Part shown: in pieces, positions 24,091 through 32,433 of the stretch | Position numbering within the stretch: the stretch's first letter is position 1 | Layout of the letters: every line of letters begins with the position of its first letter | DNA from: Ochrovirga pacifica | Lineage (GTDB): Bacteria > Bacteroidota > Bacteroidia > Flavobacteriales > Flavobacteriaceae | Length of the DNA: 41,207 nt | Direction: 5' to 3' | Assembly: GCF_000220525.1 (NCBI RefSeq) | Contig: NZ_AFPK01000015.1 | Coordinates: 1 to 41,207 of the forward strand | Position numbers and translations under genes: made by a program | Notes under the pieces: generated by a model | Told to the model about the DNA's origin: nothing | What the model saw: only the letters and a program-made list of their open reading frames with translations | Database searches by the model: none

Positions 24091-25080
24091 TTACTTAAAA
24101 TATTTTTGGATAACTTTTTGGGCTAGCTTGTTTTGTGGGGTAAAGGATTTTTCAGGATTTCTTAGCGTTTTGGGAGTTAAATGCCATTTCCAGAAGAAGC
24201 CCCCTGCAAACCAAGATTCTTTATAAAAAGATTGAAAATAGGATGTGTAAGCATTTGCTTGTGCTTGTGTATTGGCAGGGTGTTTTCCGTTGTTTCCCCA
24301 AGTAGTTTTGGTATTGTAATCGGTGCTTTCAAAACCATATTCGGTAAATAAAATAGGTTTTTTATGTTGTTGGCTTACTATTTTTAATTGTTTTTTAATG
24401 GGGTTCCATGCTTGGTTAAGTGTTGCAACGCTAGGTTGTTTTTCTGTGGATAAAGGAAAATAAGCATCTACCCCAATATAATCTAAGGAAGACCAAAAGG
24501 GTACTTCTTGTAGGCTGTTCCAATTTGCTGCATAAGTAAGCTTGCCTTTGTATATCTTTTTAACTTTGGGTATAAGCTGATTAAAAAACATTGGCCTGTT
24601 AATTACAACTTTTTTTAGCTCTGTACCTATACACAACAACTCTACTTGATATTGTTGAGCAATTTTTGCATAGTGTAGTAGGTATTTGCTGTATTCTTGC
24701 TCCCAAATTTGCCATTCTTTTGGGGTATAAAGGCTAAAATCTCCGATCCATTTATGGTGATGCCATACATGTGGCTTTAGCATAATTTTTAATCCTTTTT
24801 GTTGGGCTATTTGGATAAGTTTTTTTGTTCCTTCAGATTTTTCGCCCCACCATTGGTGCGTATTGTTAAAATACACTTTGGTACTGTTTTGTGGTGTAAA
24901 AGCAAAGGGAATGATGGCCACCCAATTGGCATTAATTTGCTGTAGTTGATCCATACAATAGGTATCTACAGGGTTGGGGGGTGATACCAAACTTGCTCCG
25001 TTGATTTTTTTTTGTTGAGAACAGGATAGTATGGAGCACAAAATAAAGCAAAAAAGGCAATAGTTTTTTAGGTGTCTCAT
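24091..25080 (-). CDS. Glycoside hydrolase family 113-like lipoprotein
   Basis: 329 aa. Lipobox L-S-C at residues 18-20. The body is a TIM barrel: strands ending in W-V-A-I-I-P-F-A, I-M-L-K-P-H-V-W, L-L-C-I-G-T-E-L (E154 as the acid/base candidate), L-D-Y-I-G-V-D-A-Y-F and I-L-F-T-E-Y-G-F (E247 as nucleophile candidate), then W-F-A-G-G-F-F-W-K-W. This layout fits the GH113 / GTA-like barrel group, which includes beta-mannanases. It is probably tethered in the periplasm or on the surface. It is first in a same-strand run with the two DUF3857 genes, which gives no clear substrate, and no sugar-uptake genes are contiguous. Family likely, substrate unproven. Confidence 0.78.
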   Translation of the reverse strand: MRHLKNYCLFCFILCSILSCSQQKKINGASLVSPPNPVDTYCMDQLQQINANWVAIIPFAFTPQNSTKVYFNNTHQWWGEKSEGTKKLIQIAQQKGLKIMLKPHVWHHHKWIGDFSLYTPKEWQIWEQEYSKYLLHYAKIAQQYQVELLCIGTELKKVVINRPMFFNQLIPKVKKIYKGKLTYAANWNSLQEVPFWSSLDYIGVDAYFPLSTEKQPSVATLNQAWNPIKKQLKIVSQQHKKPILFTEYGFESTDYNTKTTWGNNGKHPANTQAQANAYTSYFQSFYKESWFAGGFFWKWHLTPKTLRNPEKSFTPQNKLAQKVIQKYFK

Positions 25081-25358
25081 ACAAAGGGTTTTGTTGCCTA
25101 AGTTACGGTTTCTATTTGTTTTGGGATGAGGTTTTAGTTGGTGGTTTTGACAGCTACAGAAGGTTGAATGCTCTACTGACTAAGAAGTAGGAGTTTTTAG
25201 GTAGTTTTAGCACACCAGTTAAAACTATGGGGTGGTTTTTGTGCAAAAAAAGTATGTTTAAAGGTTGTTATAGCTTTTTTAAAGCTATTCTACGAGTTTT
25301 TGCACTTAAAATAAGTGTCTTTGCAAGTGCTTTTTGATTCTTTGCAGTAAAAAAACCT

Positions 25359-25533
25359 TTCCTATTACAATTTTTTTGCTTCCCATGTCTAAATTAGAAC
25401 TTCCCGCGTATGTTTTATGTTTTCCTAGGTATTAAAACATGTTCCCATGCATGGTTTTGTGTTTCCCACGCAGTAATGTATACTCCCTACTTCTAGAATA
25501 GGCTTCCTGTGGAGAAATAAATACTATCCCGAT
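25359..25533. repeat. Degenerate 20-22 bp phased array with TTCCC core
   Basis: Boxes begin at 25359 TTCCTATT, 25380 TTCCCATG, 25401 TTCCCGCG, 25422 TTCCTAGG, 25442 TTCCCATG, 25463 TTCCCACG, 25483 CTCCCTAC, 25504 TTCCTGTG and 25526 ATCCCGAT. Spacings are 21, 21, 21, 20, 21, 20, 21 and 22. The central units also share a TATG-TTTT-rich remainder. Either an eroded tandem repeat or a row of binding sites on one face of the helix. Confidence 0.75.
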
Positions 25534-25613
25534 ACTAAAAAAAGAGTCTTTGTATAGGTGCTATGTTTTTTTGCAGTTTAATTTTTCGAAAGTGTTTAAA
25601 AAAATCAAATAAA

Positions 25614-25636
25614 AAAAGGAGCATTATACTCCTTTT
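25614..25636 (-). terminator. Terminator of the helical-protein gene
   Basis: AAAAGGAG at 25614-25621 pairs with CTCCTTTT at 25629-25636 across a seven-base loop; a T run follows on the minus strand. It starts four bases past the stop codon. Confidence 0.85.
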
Positions 25637-25640
25637 CTCT

Positions 25641-26375
25641 TTATTCTTGCTCAGCATCTTTGTTGTTGTCTCTGTGTTTACGTGCATAGGCACTAGCAAA
25701 CATTTTTTTAATAGTAGGTTGGTCTATAAAAACAAACTTACCACAATCTCTAACTTGGTCTAAGGTTTGTTTCATAATGGTATAAGCTCTGTCTCTTGTA
25801 TTTTTGTATTTGTGTTGTGCTTGTTTGTCGGTGGTAGCTTTGGCAAGTAGTTGCGACAGTGTTTCGGATAAGGAGGTTGCGGTGTCTAACTTGGTTAAGT
25901 CAAAATTTACGGCTGTTAAAGGATCTGGGTTAGAGTTTCCTAAAACGGCATACTCTAACAAATCTTGTATCATATCTTTGTCTCCTTTGCCATTGGCTAT
26001 TTCTCTAACTTTGGCAAGGGTAACTGCATCGTTTCTAAAGGCATAACGGAAAACGTTTTTTAGTTCTTTTTGTAAGGCAATGCCAACAGGTTCTTGTTCA
26101 TTCCAGTTTTTAATATTTGCTTGTTGAGAGTTGTAAATAATTCTCCATTGTGCTTCGGCTTCTCTTAAGGCATTGGCTCTACTTTTTAATGTGTCTAGAA
26201 CTTCTGTGGTCATTCCTGCGGTAGCAAGTTGTTCTTGATATTTTAGAGCTACTTGATATTGGTCTTCTGCTTCTTGGGTAGCAATTTCTACAGGCATGTT
26301 TGGAGATTTTACCTGATTGGATGCTAAGGCCTCCATTGCAGGTAATTCTTTGTTGTAATCATCTTTTTGACTCAT
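25641..26375 (-). CDS. Conserved helical cytoplasmic protein, unknown function
   Basis: 244 aa with no signal peptide or membrane segment. It is rich in A, Q, K, E and D and appears all-helical. Visible blocks are N-x-E-L-P-A-M-E-A near the N-terminus, N-M-P-V-E-I-A-T-Q-E-A-E-D, A-L-R-E-A-E-A-Q-W, D-M-I-Q-D-L-L-E-Y-A-V-L-G (about 137-149), and R-D-C-G-K-F-V-F near 212-219. I recall unnamed proteins of this pattern in other Bacteroidota but no function. It is a single-gene unit with its own terminator, divergent from tatD across a 198-base gap. The C-terminus is charged (R-D-N-N-K-D-A-E-Q-E). Confidence 0.65.
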   Translation of the reverse strand: MSQKDDYNKELPAMEALASNQVKSPNMPVEIATQEAEDQYQVALKYQEQLATAGMTTEVLDTLKSRANALREAEAQWRIIYNSQQANIKNWNEQEPVGIALQKELKNVFRYAFRNDAVTLAKVREIANGKGDKDMIQDLLEYAVLGNSNPDPLTAVNFDLTKLDTATSLSETLSQLLAKATTDKQAQHKYKNTRDRAYTIMKQTLDQVRDCGKFVFIDQPTIKKMFASAYARKHRDNNKDAEQE

Positions 26376-26524
26376 AACTTTTTTATTTTATAGGATTAAG
26401 TCAATTAAAATAGATAAATGTTACATTATTCGCAACAAAACAACTGTTTATTTTGCAAATGTTATGTTTTTGATGTCTTTAATTTTTTTTGATTTTGATC
26501 TTGTTCTTGGTTTTATAAAGCTTA

Positions 26525-26559
26525 TTGCTCTATGATTCTACCAGAAACCTTTATTTTTG
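26525..26559 (+). promoter_or_regulatory. tatD promoter
   Basis: TTG at 26525-26527 and TATTTTTG at 26552-26559 (spacer 24, one longer than usual). RNA would start after the in-frame ATG at 26532, so translation from the ATG at 26574 is favoured. Confidence 0.5.
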
Positions 26560-26573
26560 CCAAAACTCTTTTT

Positions 26574-27341
26574 ATGATTTTTACCGATACCCACACCCAT
26601 TTAAATAGCGAACAGTTTGATGAAGACCGTGCTGCCATGATTAAACGTGCCATTAAGGCAGGAGTAACACGTATGTTTGTTCCGTCGGTAGATTCGGAAT
26701 ATACCGAAAGTATGTTTCAGGTAGCAGAAGCTTTTCCCGAACATGTGCATTTAATGATGGGTGTGCATCCTACACATATTAAAGAAAACTATAAAGAAGA
26801 ACTAGCCATGGCTCGTGAGTGGTTAGAAACGGGTAAGTTTGTAGCTGTAGGGGAAATTGGTATTGATTTGTATTGGGACGATACATATATTAACGAACAA
26901 AAAGATGCTTTTAGAACGCAAGTGCAGTGGGCTAAAGAATTAAAACTGCCTATTAACATCCATTGCCGCAATGCTTTTAAAGAAGTATTTGCCATTTTAG
27001 AAGAAGAACAATCCCCAGAATTGTTTGGGATTTTTCATTGTTTTACGGGTACGTTGCAAGATGCAAAAAAAGCTATTGGTTACAATCTAAAACTAGGTAT
27101 AGGTGGTGTGGCAACGTTTAAAAATGGTAAAATAGACAAGTTTTTGGCCGAAATTCCGTTAGCACATATTGTGTTAGAAACGGATGCCCCTTATTTAGCT
27201 CCTACTCCCTTTAGAGGTAAGCGTAATGAGTCTATGTATACGGTACAAGTGGCCGAAAAACTGGCCACTATATATCAAAAACCATTAGATGAAATTGCAG
27301 CAATTACTACCCAAAATAGCAAAGATATTTACGGAGTTTAA
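26574..27341 (+). CDS. tatD: TatD family metal-dependent deoxyribonuclease
   Basis: 255 aa TIM-barrel amidohydrolase-type hydrolase, cytoplasmic, 3'-5' DNase/RNase in the best-studied members. Metal ligands are visible: D-T-H-T-H at the N-terminus, G-E-I-G-I-D, I-H-C-R-N-A, F-H-C-F-T-G-T and E-T-D-A-P-Y-L-A-P. The start at 26574 gives M-I-F-T-D-T-H-T-H, the family norm; the earlier in-frame ATG at 26532 adds 14 hydrophobic residues and lies upstream of the predicted RNA start. Single gene, no clear terminator. Family firm; the exact substrate of this member is not. Confidence 0.92.
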   Translation: MIFTDTHTHLNSEQFDEDRAAMIKRAIKAGVTRMFVPSVDSEYTESMFQVAEAFPEHVHLMMGVHPTHIKENYKEELAMAREWLETGKFVAVGEIGIDLYWDDTYINEQKDAFRTQVQWAKELKLPINIHCRNAFKEVFAILEEEQSPELFGIFHCFTGTLQDAKKAIGYNLKLGIGGVATFKNGKIDKFLAEIPLAHIVLETDAPYLAPTPFRGKRNESMYTVQVAEKLATIYQKPLDEIAAITTQNSKDIYGV

Positions 27342-27496
27342 TGCAGTGTATTCTTGATACAAACTTTATTGCATTGCATTTTATTGAAACTGACAACAAC
27401 AATTACTATTATTTTAGGTGATAAAATAAATCATTGTGTTTTTAGAGATTGATTTTTTAATATCTTGATCCTGAAAACTTAAAATATTAGACTGTT

Positions 27497-28585
27497 ATGA
27501 TTGTAGGTGTCTTGTACGCTTTTTTATCTGCTATTTTGTTAGGTATTTATGCATTACCCTCTAAGTTTACCAAAGGATTTGCTTGGGAAAACACTTGGGG
27601 AGGATTTTTCTTTTTTGGAATGTTTGTCATTCCGCTAGTCATCACTTTTGCTCTAGTAGATGATTTATGGGCTATTTATGCACAAACACCTAGCTGGGTG
27701 TTTCCTGTAATGTTTGCATTAAGCTTTTGTTGGGGAATAGGAAACATGTTGTGGGGTTATAGTATTGCATCTATTGGAATGGCTTTGGCTTTTAGTTTAT
27801 TTTTAGGAGTAATAACTTCTATAGACACAGTACTGCCACTAATTTTGGTTCCTGAGGGGCAAGAGAGTGTGTTGGGAACTTCTATAGGAAACCAAATGCT
27901 GTTGGGAATTGTAATTATTGTATTAGGTATTGCCCTAAACGGATATGCAGGTGTGTTGCGTGATAAAAATAAACAAGACAAGCGTAACAAAGCAGATCAG
28001 AAAACCATACGAAAAGGAATTTTATTTTGTGTATTAGGAGCTATTTGTGCTGCCGGATTTAATTTGTCTTACCATACAGGGAACAACCTAGGAAAAATAG
28101 GAGAATTGGCCGAAGTGGGTTTTGGCAATGAACCATGGATTGCCCGATTGGCAGTTTTATTGCCTATTTTTATGGGAGCTACTTTATCTACCAGTATCTT
28201 TTTTGGTATTCGGTTGACTAAAAATAAAACCTGGGGGAATTTTACAAAAAAAGGAGCTTTTACAGCTTTGATTTTGGTATTGTTAATGGCCATTTTTCAT
28301 GACACAGCCTTGGTTATTTACGGGCTGGCAGCATATCATTTAGGAGAATTAGGAACGTCTGTAGGATTTGCCATCTTAGAAACGGGAGCTATTTTGGTGG
28401 CCAATGTAAACGGAATTTTAACCAAAGAGTGGAAAGGAGCAAGCAAGAAAAGCGTAGGTGTTTTGGTAACAAGCTTGTCTATTTTAATTGTTGGGGTGTT
28501 GATTATTGCCCAAGGAAATTACCGAAAAATTGAAGAAGATGCAGTTAAAGAAAATACTGCTATGGTAAGCAAAACATTGCAATAA
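27497..28585 (+). CDS. RhaT-like (L-rhamnose/H+ symporter type) membrane transporter
   Basis: 362 aa with ten predicted membrane helices, of the drug/metabolite superfamily. The N-terminus (G-V-L-Y-A-F-L-S-A-I-L-L-G-I-Y-A-L-P-S-K), W-E-N-T-W-G, and F-C-W-G-I-G-N-M-L-W-G-Y correspond to conserved blocks of RhaT. A cytoplasmic loop rich in K, R and D (about 155-172) separates two five-helix halves. It is flanked by a bidirectional terminator and has no rhamnose catabolic genes next to it, so rhamnose as substrate is only a family-based guess. Preceded by 155 bases without a clear promoter. Confidence 0.82.
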   Translation: MIVGVLYAFLSAILLGIYALPSKFTKGFAWENTWGGFFFFGMFVIPLVITFALVDDLWAIYAQTPSWVFPVMFALSFCWGIGNMLWGYSIASIGMALAFSLFLGVITSIDTVLPLILVPEGQESVLGTSIGNQMLLGIVIIVLGIALNGYAGVLRDKNKQDKRNKADQKTIRKGILFCVLGAICAAGFNLSYHTGNNLGKIGELAEVGFGNEPWIARLAVLLPIFMGATLSTSIFFGIRLTKNKTWGNFTKKGAFTALILVLLMAIFHDTALVIYGLAAYHLGELGTSVGFAILETGAILVANVNGILTKEWKGASKKSVGVLVTSLSILIVGVLIIAQGNYRKIEEDAVKENTAMVSKTLQ

Positions 28586-28611
28586 TAATGATGTGGTACT
28601 TTGTAATATAT

Positions 28612-28642
28612 AAAAAAGGCTCGGTGTTTCCGAGCCTTTTTT
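28612..28642. terminator. Bidirectional terminator
   Basis: AAAAAAGGCTCGG (28612-28624) pairs perfectly with CCGAGCCTTTTTT (28630-28642) across a five-base loop. It serves the RhaT-like gene on plus and, on minus, lies three bases past the stop of the gene remnant and is the first terminator downstream of fucP. Confidence 0.92.
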
Positions 28643-28645
28643 AGT

Positions 28646-28882
28646 TTAGAACCAATATCCGTACACACGCATGTTGGGGCTGTCTGAACTTACAAAAGCT
28701 CCAGAAATGTTAGAGTAGCGAGTTACACTACCATCGTCTTTAATGGCGTTAAATGAACCTTCGTTGGTGTAGTACAATCCATTAGGACTGGCAAAATAAT
28801 TGATTAACGGCATGATTTCGGCTTCAAAAAAAGCACCGTTATCGGTTCTAGGCCCTACATATGTAAGGTAATGATACGTTTT
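28646..28882 (-). pseudogene. 3' remnant of a lost gene (no start codon)
   Basis: An open frame of 78 codons on the minus strand, from a stop at 28883-28885 to TAA at 28646-28648. It has no usable start near its 5' end (first ATG far inside) but reads like real protein: L-T-Y-V-G-P-R-T-D-N-G, F-F-E-A-E-I-M-P-L-I-N-Y-F, G-L-Y-Y-T-N-E-G-S-F and a C-terminal N-M-R-V-Y-G-Y-W-F. The terminator directly after its stop looks native. The FucP gene ends only 21 bases upstream, so the 5' part was presumably deleted or replaced. The parent family is not recognised; the C-terminus suggests a secreted beta-rich protein. Confidence 0.6.
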
Positions 28883-28903
28883 TTATTGCTTTTTAAAAAA
28901 GAA

Positions 28904-30181
28904 TTATTGATGTTTCCCCCACAAATGTCCTTTGGTAGCAAAAAATAAGATAATTGCATAACAAGGAATTAAAACCCCATAAGCTTTGGTGCTTGCATTG
29001 GCTATGTTAGTTCCAGATTGTACTTGAAAGTCTACAAACATACCATACAATGGTGGAATGGTAGCTCCACCTGCAATCGCCATAATCAACAAAGCAGATC
29101 CTGTTTTGGTAAATTTTCCTAAACCATCTATACTTAATGGCCAAACCGCTGGCCATACCAATGCGTTGGCAATACCCAAGGCAGCTACAAACAATACCGA
29201 TGTAAATCCTGAAGTACACAGAATACAAACACTAAACAGTAGTCCTAACAATGCACTAATTTTTAATGCATTGTGCTGACTGATGAACTTTGGAATAGTA
29301 TAAACGCCAATGGCATAGGTAAGTACCATACTCATAAGAGTAAAAGAAGTAAAGAACTTATATTTTTCTGAAGGAATTCCCAGTGCTTTCCCGTAGCTAA
29401 TGATGGTGTCACCAGCCACTACTTCGGCACCTACATATACAAAAAGAGTAAGAACACCTAGCCACAGATACGGAAATTGAAAAATAGAGGTTTTTGTAGT
29501 TTCTTCTGAATTTTTATTATCGGAACTTTTAGAAAGATCAATTTCGGGTAGGGGGGCTTTTCTAATACCAAGGGTGAGTAAAAATAAGACAAAAGCCATT
29601 AATAAATAAGGATTTACCACGCTTTCGGCTAATGAGTTTAGTAGTAGTTCTTTTTCTGCAGGGTTGGTATTGATTAGCTGATTGTTTACTTCATCAATTC
29701 CAGACAAAAGTAAAGAAGCAAATACTATAGAACCAATAGCACCTGCAATTTTGTTGGCAATTCCCATAATAGCAATTCTTTTTGCAGCACTTTCTAAAGG
29801 TCCTAAAATAGTAATATAAGGGTTGGCAGCTGTTTGTAAAATGGTTAAGCCGCTACCTTGAATAAAAAGGCCTAGCAAAAAACACACATAGGTTCTTGAG
29901 TTTGCTGCAGGTATAAATACCAAAGCCCCCAAAGCCATTACAAACAAACCTAAAGACATCCCTTTTTTATAGCCTATTTTTTCTAATATTTTGGATGCAG
30001 GTAAGGCCATTACTACATAAGAAATATAAAAAGCAGATGCTACTAAATAAGATTGGGCTTCTGTTAACTCATTAATAGTTTTCATGTACGGAATTAAAGC
30101 TCCGTTAATCCAAGTAACAAAACCAAAAATAAAAAACAGTCCTGCTATTACTGCTGTTGGAATCCATGTTTGTGTTTTCAT
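28904..30181 (-). CDS. FucP-type sugar MFS transporter
   Basis: 425 aa with twelve predicted membrane segments, of the fucose/glucose/galactose:H+ symporter branch of the major facilitator superfamily. Seen: F-F-I-F-G-F-V-T-W-I-N-G-A-L-I-P near the N-terminus, G-Y-K-K-G-M-S-L-G-L, L-Q-T-A-A-N-P-Y-I-T-I-L-G-P (about 117-130) and F-V-Y-V-G-A-E-V-V in the second half, all characteristic of this family. The start codon overlaps the stop of the histidine kinase gene (ATGA), so it is last in the mutS run and probably translationally coupled to the kinase. The sugar cannot be named; glucose, galactose or N-acetylglucosamine uptake are typical of Bacteroidota members. Confidence 0.88.
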   Translation of the reverse strand: MKTQTWIPTAVIAGLFFIFGFVTWINGALIPYMKTINELTEAQSYLVASAFYISYVVMALPASKILEKIGYKKGMSLGLFVMALGALVFIPAANSRTYVCFLLGLFIQGSGLTILQTAANPYITILGPLESAAKRIAIMGIANKIAGAIGSIVFASLLLSGIDEVNNQLINTNPAEKELLLNSLAESVVNPYLLMAFVLFLLTLGIRKAPLPEIDLSKSSDNKNSEETTKTSIFQFPYLWLGVLTLFVYVGAEVVAGDTIISYGKALGIPSEKYKFFTSFTLMSMVLTYAIGVYTIPKFISQHNALKISALLGLLFSVCILCTSGFTSVLFVAALGIANALVWPAVWPLSIDGLGKFTKTGSALLIMAIAGGATIPPLYGMFVDFQVQSGTNIANASTKAYGVLIPCYAIILFFATKGHLWGKHQ

Positions 30182-31329
30182 AAAATTTGTTTTTTAGGGA
30201 AGTTGATTTGGAATGTAGTTCCTATATCTTTTTGCGATTGTTTTACAAAAATTTTCCCTTTATGATATTGTTCAATAATTCTTTTAGATAAAGATAAACC
30301 CAAGCCCCAACCACGTTCTTTAGTAGTGTAACCAGGTGCGAATATAGTTTTGTGTAAATTTTTTGGAATCCCTTTTCCTGTATCGGTAATAAGGATTTGC
30401 ATTTCCAAAGGGTTGTCTCTTAGTTCTATATGAATCTTTCCTCTACCCTGCATGGCATCAATAGCATTTTTAATTAGGTTTTCTAGTACCCAACTAAAAA
30501 GTTCAGGGTTGATATGAAAGCTTCCCAAAGAAGCAGAAGCTTGATAAGAAAACACAATGTTTTTAGAGCTTCTACTTTGAAAGTAATCAATAGTTTCTTG
30601 GATAAGTAAAGATACATTAGAGGCTACTTTGGTGGGTTCTGAGCCAATTTTAGAAAATCGATTGGCAATTACTCCCAAACGATCTACATCTTTCTGAATT
30701 TCATCTACATAAGTAGGATTGATGTTTTCAGATTTTAAAATTTCAATCCATCCTAATAAAGAAGACAAAGGGGTTCCTATCTGATGAGCCGTTTCTTTGG
30801 CCATTCCGTTCCATAACTTGTTTTTATCGGCATTGTTAGAGGCATTAAAAACAGCAAATAAAACCCATAAAAAAATTAAGAAAATTAAAATAAGTGCTAG
30901 GGGATAATAGCGAAGCTTGTCTAAAATTTCGGAATTGGAATAGTAAATATATTGGTTATTGTTGTCGGATACGTTAATTTCTATAGGAGCATGTAAAGAT
31001 TTCATCTCCTTTAATTTTTTGGCAAGCACTTTTTTTTTAGCGCTTTTTTTATACTCAATATTTTGGTCTAATAAAATTTTCCCTTTTTCATCGGTAACAA
31101 TCATAGGGATGGTTTTGTTGTTCTCTATAATTTTAACCAATAAGCTAATATCATCGTCGGGAGTTGCTTTGTTAAACTGAAAATAGGCATCGGCTAAAAT
31201 TTCCATTTTCAATTCTTCTTGTGCTCTAAATCCATCAAAAAGGCGAAGTGTATTCCATAAAATACTACTTACAATGGCCAAGGCCAAAACAACCAATATT
31301 TTTTTGGATTTTAGAAAGCGAAGATTCAT
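30178..31329 (-). CDS. Membrane sensor histidine kinase (orphan)
   Basis: 383 aa. Membrane segment 1 is at about 11-27 and segment 2 at about 142-163, enclosing an extracytoplasmic sensor of about 115 residues with a charged K-K-S-A-K-K-K-V-L-A-K-K-L-K stretch. No HAMP domain is evident. The kinase part has the H-box A-K-E-T-A-H-Q-I-G-T-P-L-S-S (His182), N-box E-N-L-I-K-N-A-I-D-A (about 283-292), G1 D-T-G-K-G-I-P (316-322) and G2 G-W-G-L-G-L-S. It is complete and should be active. There is no response regulator next to it; it lies between the SpoU methyltransferase (three bases upstream) and FucP (ATGA overlap). The signal may relate to the transporter, but that is inference. Confidence 0.92.
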   Translation of the reverse strand: MNLRFLKSKKILVVLALAIVSSILWNTLRLFDGFRAQEELKMEILADAYFQFNKATPDDDISLLVKIIENNKTIPMIVTDEKGKILLDQNIEYKKSAKKKVLAKKLKEMKSLHAPIEINVSDNNNQYIYYSNSEILDKLRYYPLALILIFLIFLWVLFAVFNASNNADKNKLWNGMAKETAHQIGTPLSSLLGWIEILKSENINPTYVDEIQKDVDRLGVIANRFSKIGSEPTKVASNVSLLIQETIDYFQSRSSKNIVFSYQASASLGSFHINPELFSWVLENLIKNAIDAMQGRGKIHIELRDNPLEMQILITDTGKGIPKNLHKTIFAPGYTTKERGWGLGLSLSKRIIEQYHKGKIFVKQSQKDIGTTFQINFPKKQIL

Positions 31330-31332
31330 AAA

Positions 31333-31800
31333 TTATCTGAGATTGATAGGCGTTTTACTGCCTCTATCGTACATTACAATACTACCTGCTACCGCAACGT
31401 TGATGCTGAGTGTGGTTTTAAATTTAATCAAAAAATGGGACTTGTCAATGGCTTCTTTGGTCAATCCGTGGTCTTCTGCTCCTAATAAATACACGCAACG
31501 TTTTGGATGCTCAAAAGTTTCTAAAGAAACCGCCCTATCATCTAATTCTACCCCTACCAATACAGCACTTTTAGGTAAAAATTTGTAAAACTCTTCAAAG
31601 GTGTCGTAATGGTAATAAGGCATGGCACCCACTGCTTTATGGGTATCGCAGGCTTGTTTTGCATATCGGTTTCCGATGGTGTAAATAAAACTAGCACCCA
31701 TGTTTTGTGCGGATCTCCATAAAACCCCTAAATTTTCAGGAGTTTTTCCATTCATAATTCCAATTCCAAAATATCCTTGTTCTAAATTATTTATTTTCAT
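31333..31800 (-). CDS. SpoU/TrmH family RNA 2'-O-methyltransferase (small)
   Basis: 155 aa knotted (SPOUT) methyltransferase. The three SpoU motifs are present: N-L-G-V-L-W-R-S-A-Q (about 23-32), V-Y-L-L-G-A-E-D-H-G-L (about 102-112) and L-S-I-N-V-A-V-A-G-S-I (about 130-140). It lacks the N-terminal RNA-binding domain seen in RlmB, similar to TrmL-sized enzymes, so a tRNA wobble-position substrate is possible but not shown. Its ATG overlaps the stop of the channel gene upstream (ATGA), and the histidine kinase gene starts three bases past its stop. Confidence 0.88.
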   Translation of the reverse strand: MKINNLEQGYFGIGIMNGKTPENLGVLWRSAQNMGASFIYTIGNRYAKQACDTHKAVGAMPYYHYDTFEEFYKFLPKSAVLVGVELDDRAVSLETFEHPKRCVYLLGAEDHGLTKEAIDKSHFLIKFKTTLSINVAVAGSIVMYDRGSKTPINLR

Positions 31801-32417
31801 GCTTTCTTTTTCTTGTAAATGCTTGGTAAGGAGATGTTAAAATATACGGCAATCAATCTTATTAAAATAATTAGTACAATGGGTACAATTTGTAAATACG
31901 GTTTTTGAATGTTTACGTCCATCAATACCAAATACATTAGACCTCCCAAAATACTAGCGGTTGCGTAGATTTCTTGTTTAAAAACTACAGGAATTTTATT
32001 TACTACAATATCTCTTAAAACTCCACCAAAAACTCCAGTAACGGTTCCTAGCAAAACACAAATTAAGTAGTCTAAATTGTTTTCTAAGCCTATTTGAACT
32101 CCTGTAATAGTAAACAATCCAAGACCAAGAGCATCGTACAGAAACATAGGTTTGTCAAAAAAGTTCAGTTTGGTTTTAAAAATCATGGCAATAATACTTC
32201 CTGCCAAAACTGCGTATAGAATGGTAGTGTCGTATAGCCAAAAAACGGGTCTATCTATTAAAATATCACGCAAAGTTCCTCCTCCTACTGCGGTAATAAA
32301 AGAAACAATTAAAACTCCAAAAGGATCTAGTTTTCGTTTCATGGCTATTAGTGCACCCGAAACGGCAAAAACAAAAGAACCAGAAATGTTGATGTATTCT
32401 ATTACATTAAAATTCAT
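31797..32417 (-). CDS. TRIC-type/UPF0126 cation channel family protein
   Basis: 206 aa integral membrane protein with about seven helices, made of two related halves: G-G-G-T-L-R-D-I-L-I-D-R (about 45-56) and G-G-V-L-R-D-I-V-V-N (about 130-139). The glycine-rich motif followed by L-R-D is the mark of the UPF0126/YicG family, homologous to eukaryotic TRIC channels; bacterial members conduct monovalent cations. The C-terminus is basic (I-Y-K-K-K-K-A). It starts 16 bases after mutS and overlaps the next gene by ATGA. A link with DNA repair is not evident; co-transcription may be accidental. Confidence 0.87.
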   Translation of the reverse strand: MNFNVIEYINISGSFVFAVSGALIAMKRKLDPFGVLIVSFITAVGGGTLRDILIDRPVFWLYDTTILYAVLAGSIIAMIFKTKLNFFDKPMFLYDALGLGLFTITGVQIGLENNLDYLICVLLGTVTGVFGGVLRDIVVNKIPVVFKQEIYATASILGGLMYLVLMDVNIQKPYLQIVPIVLIILIRLIAVYFNISLPSIYKKKKA

Positions 32418-32433
32418 AACTAGTTTTGCAGAT

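Larger units (their letters stand above)
25081..25640. other. Gene-free stretch of 560 bases
   Basis: Between the starts of the GH113-like operon and the end of the helical-protein gene, both on the minus strand. All frames are broken by stops. It holds a phased array of TTCCC-type boxes (25359-25533) and a terminator (25614-25636). The part 25081-25340 is T-rich on the plus strand, with no clear -7 box for the GH113 gene. Confidence 0.6.

Noticed and set aside
25338..25550. CRISPR-like array
   Set aside because: The repeated part is only 5-8 bases with a 12-13 base remainder, far shorter than CRISPR repeats and spacers, and no cas genes are near.
25379..25600. Degraded coding region with heptapeptide repeats (21 bp = 7 codons)
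   Set aside because: Some frames read L-P / F-P at seven-residue steps, but the spacing slips to 20 and 22 bp and stops interrupt every frame; a DNA-level array explains it better.
29007..29279. Open frames on both strands inside the FucP gene
   Set aside because: Shadows of the transporter coding sequence; the long frame with full family motifs is the real gene.
24091..30181. Polysaccharide utilisation locus (GH113-like enzyme, RhaT-like and FucP-like transporters)
   Set aside because: The genes are in separate units on different strands, with unrelated genes between and no SusC/SusD pair.
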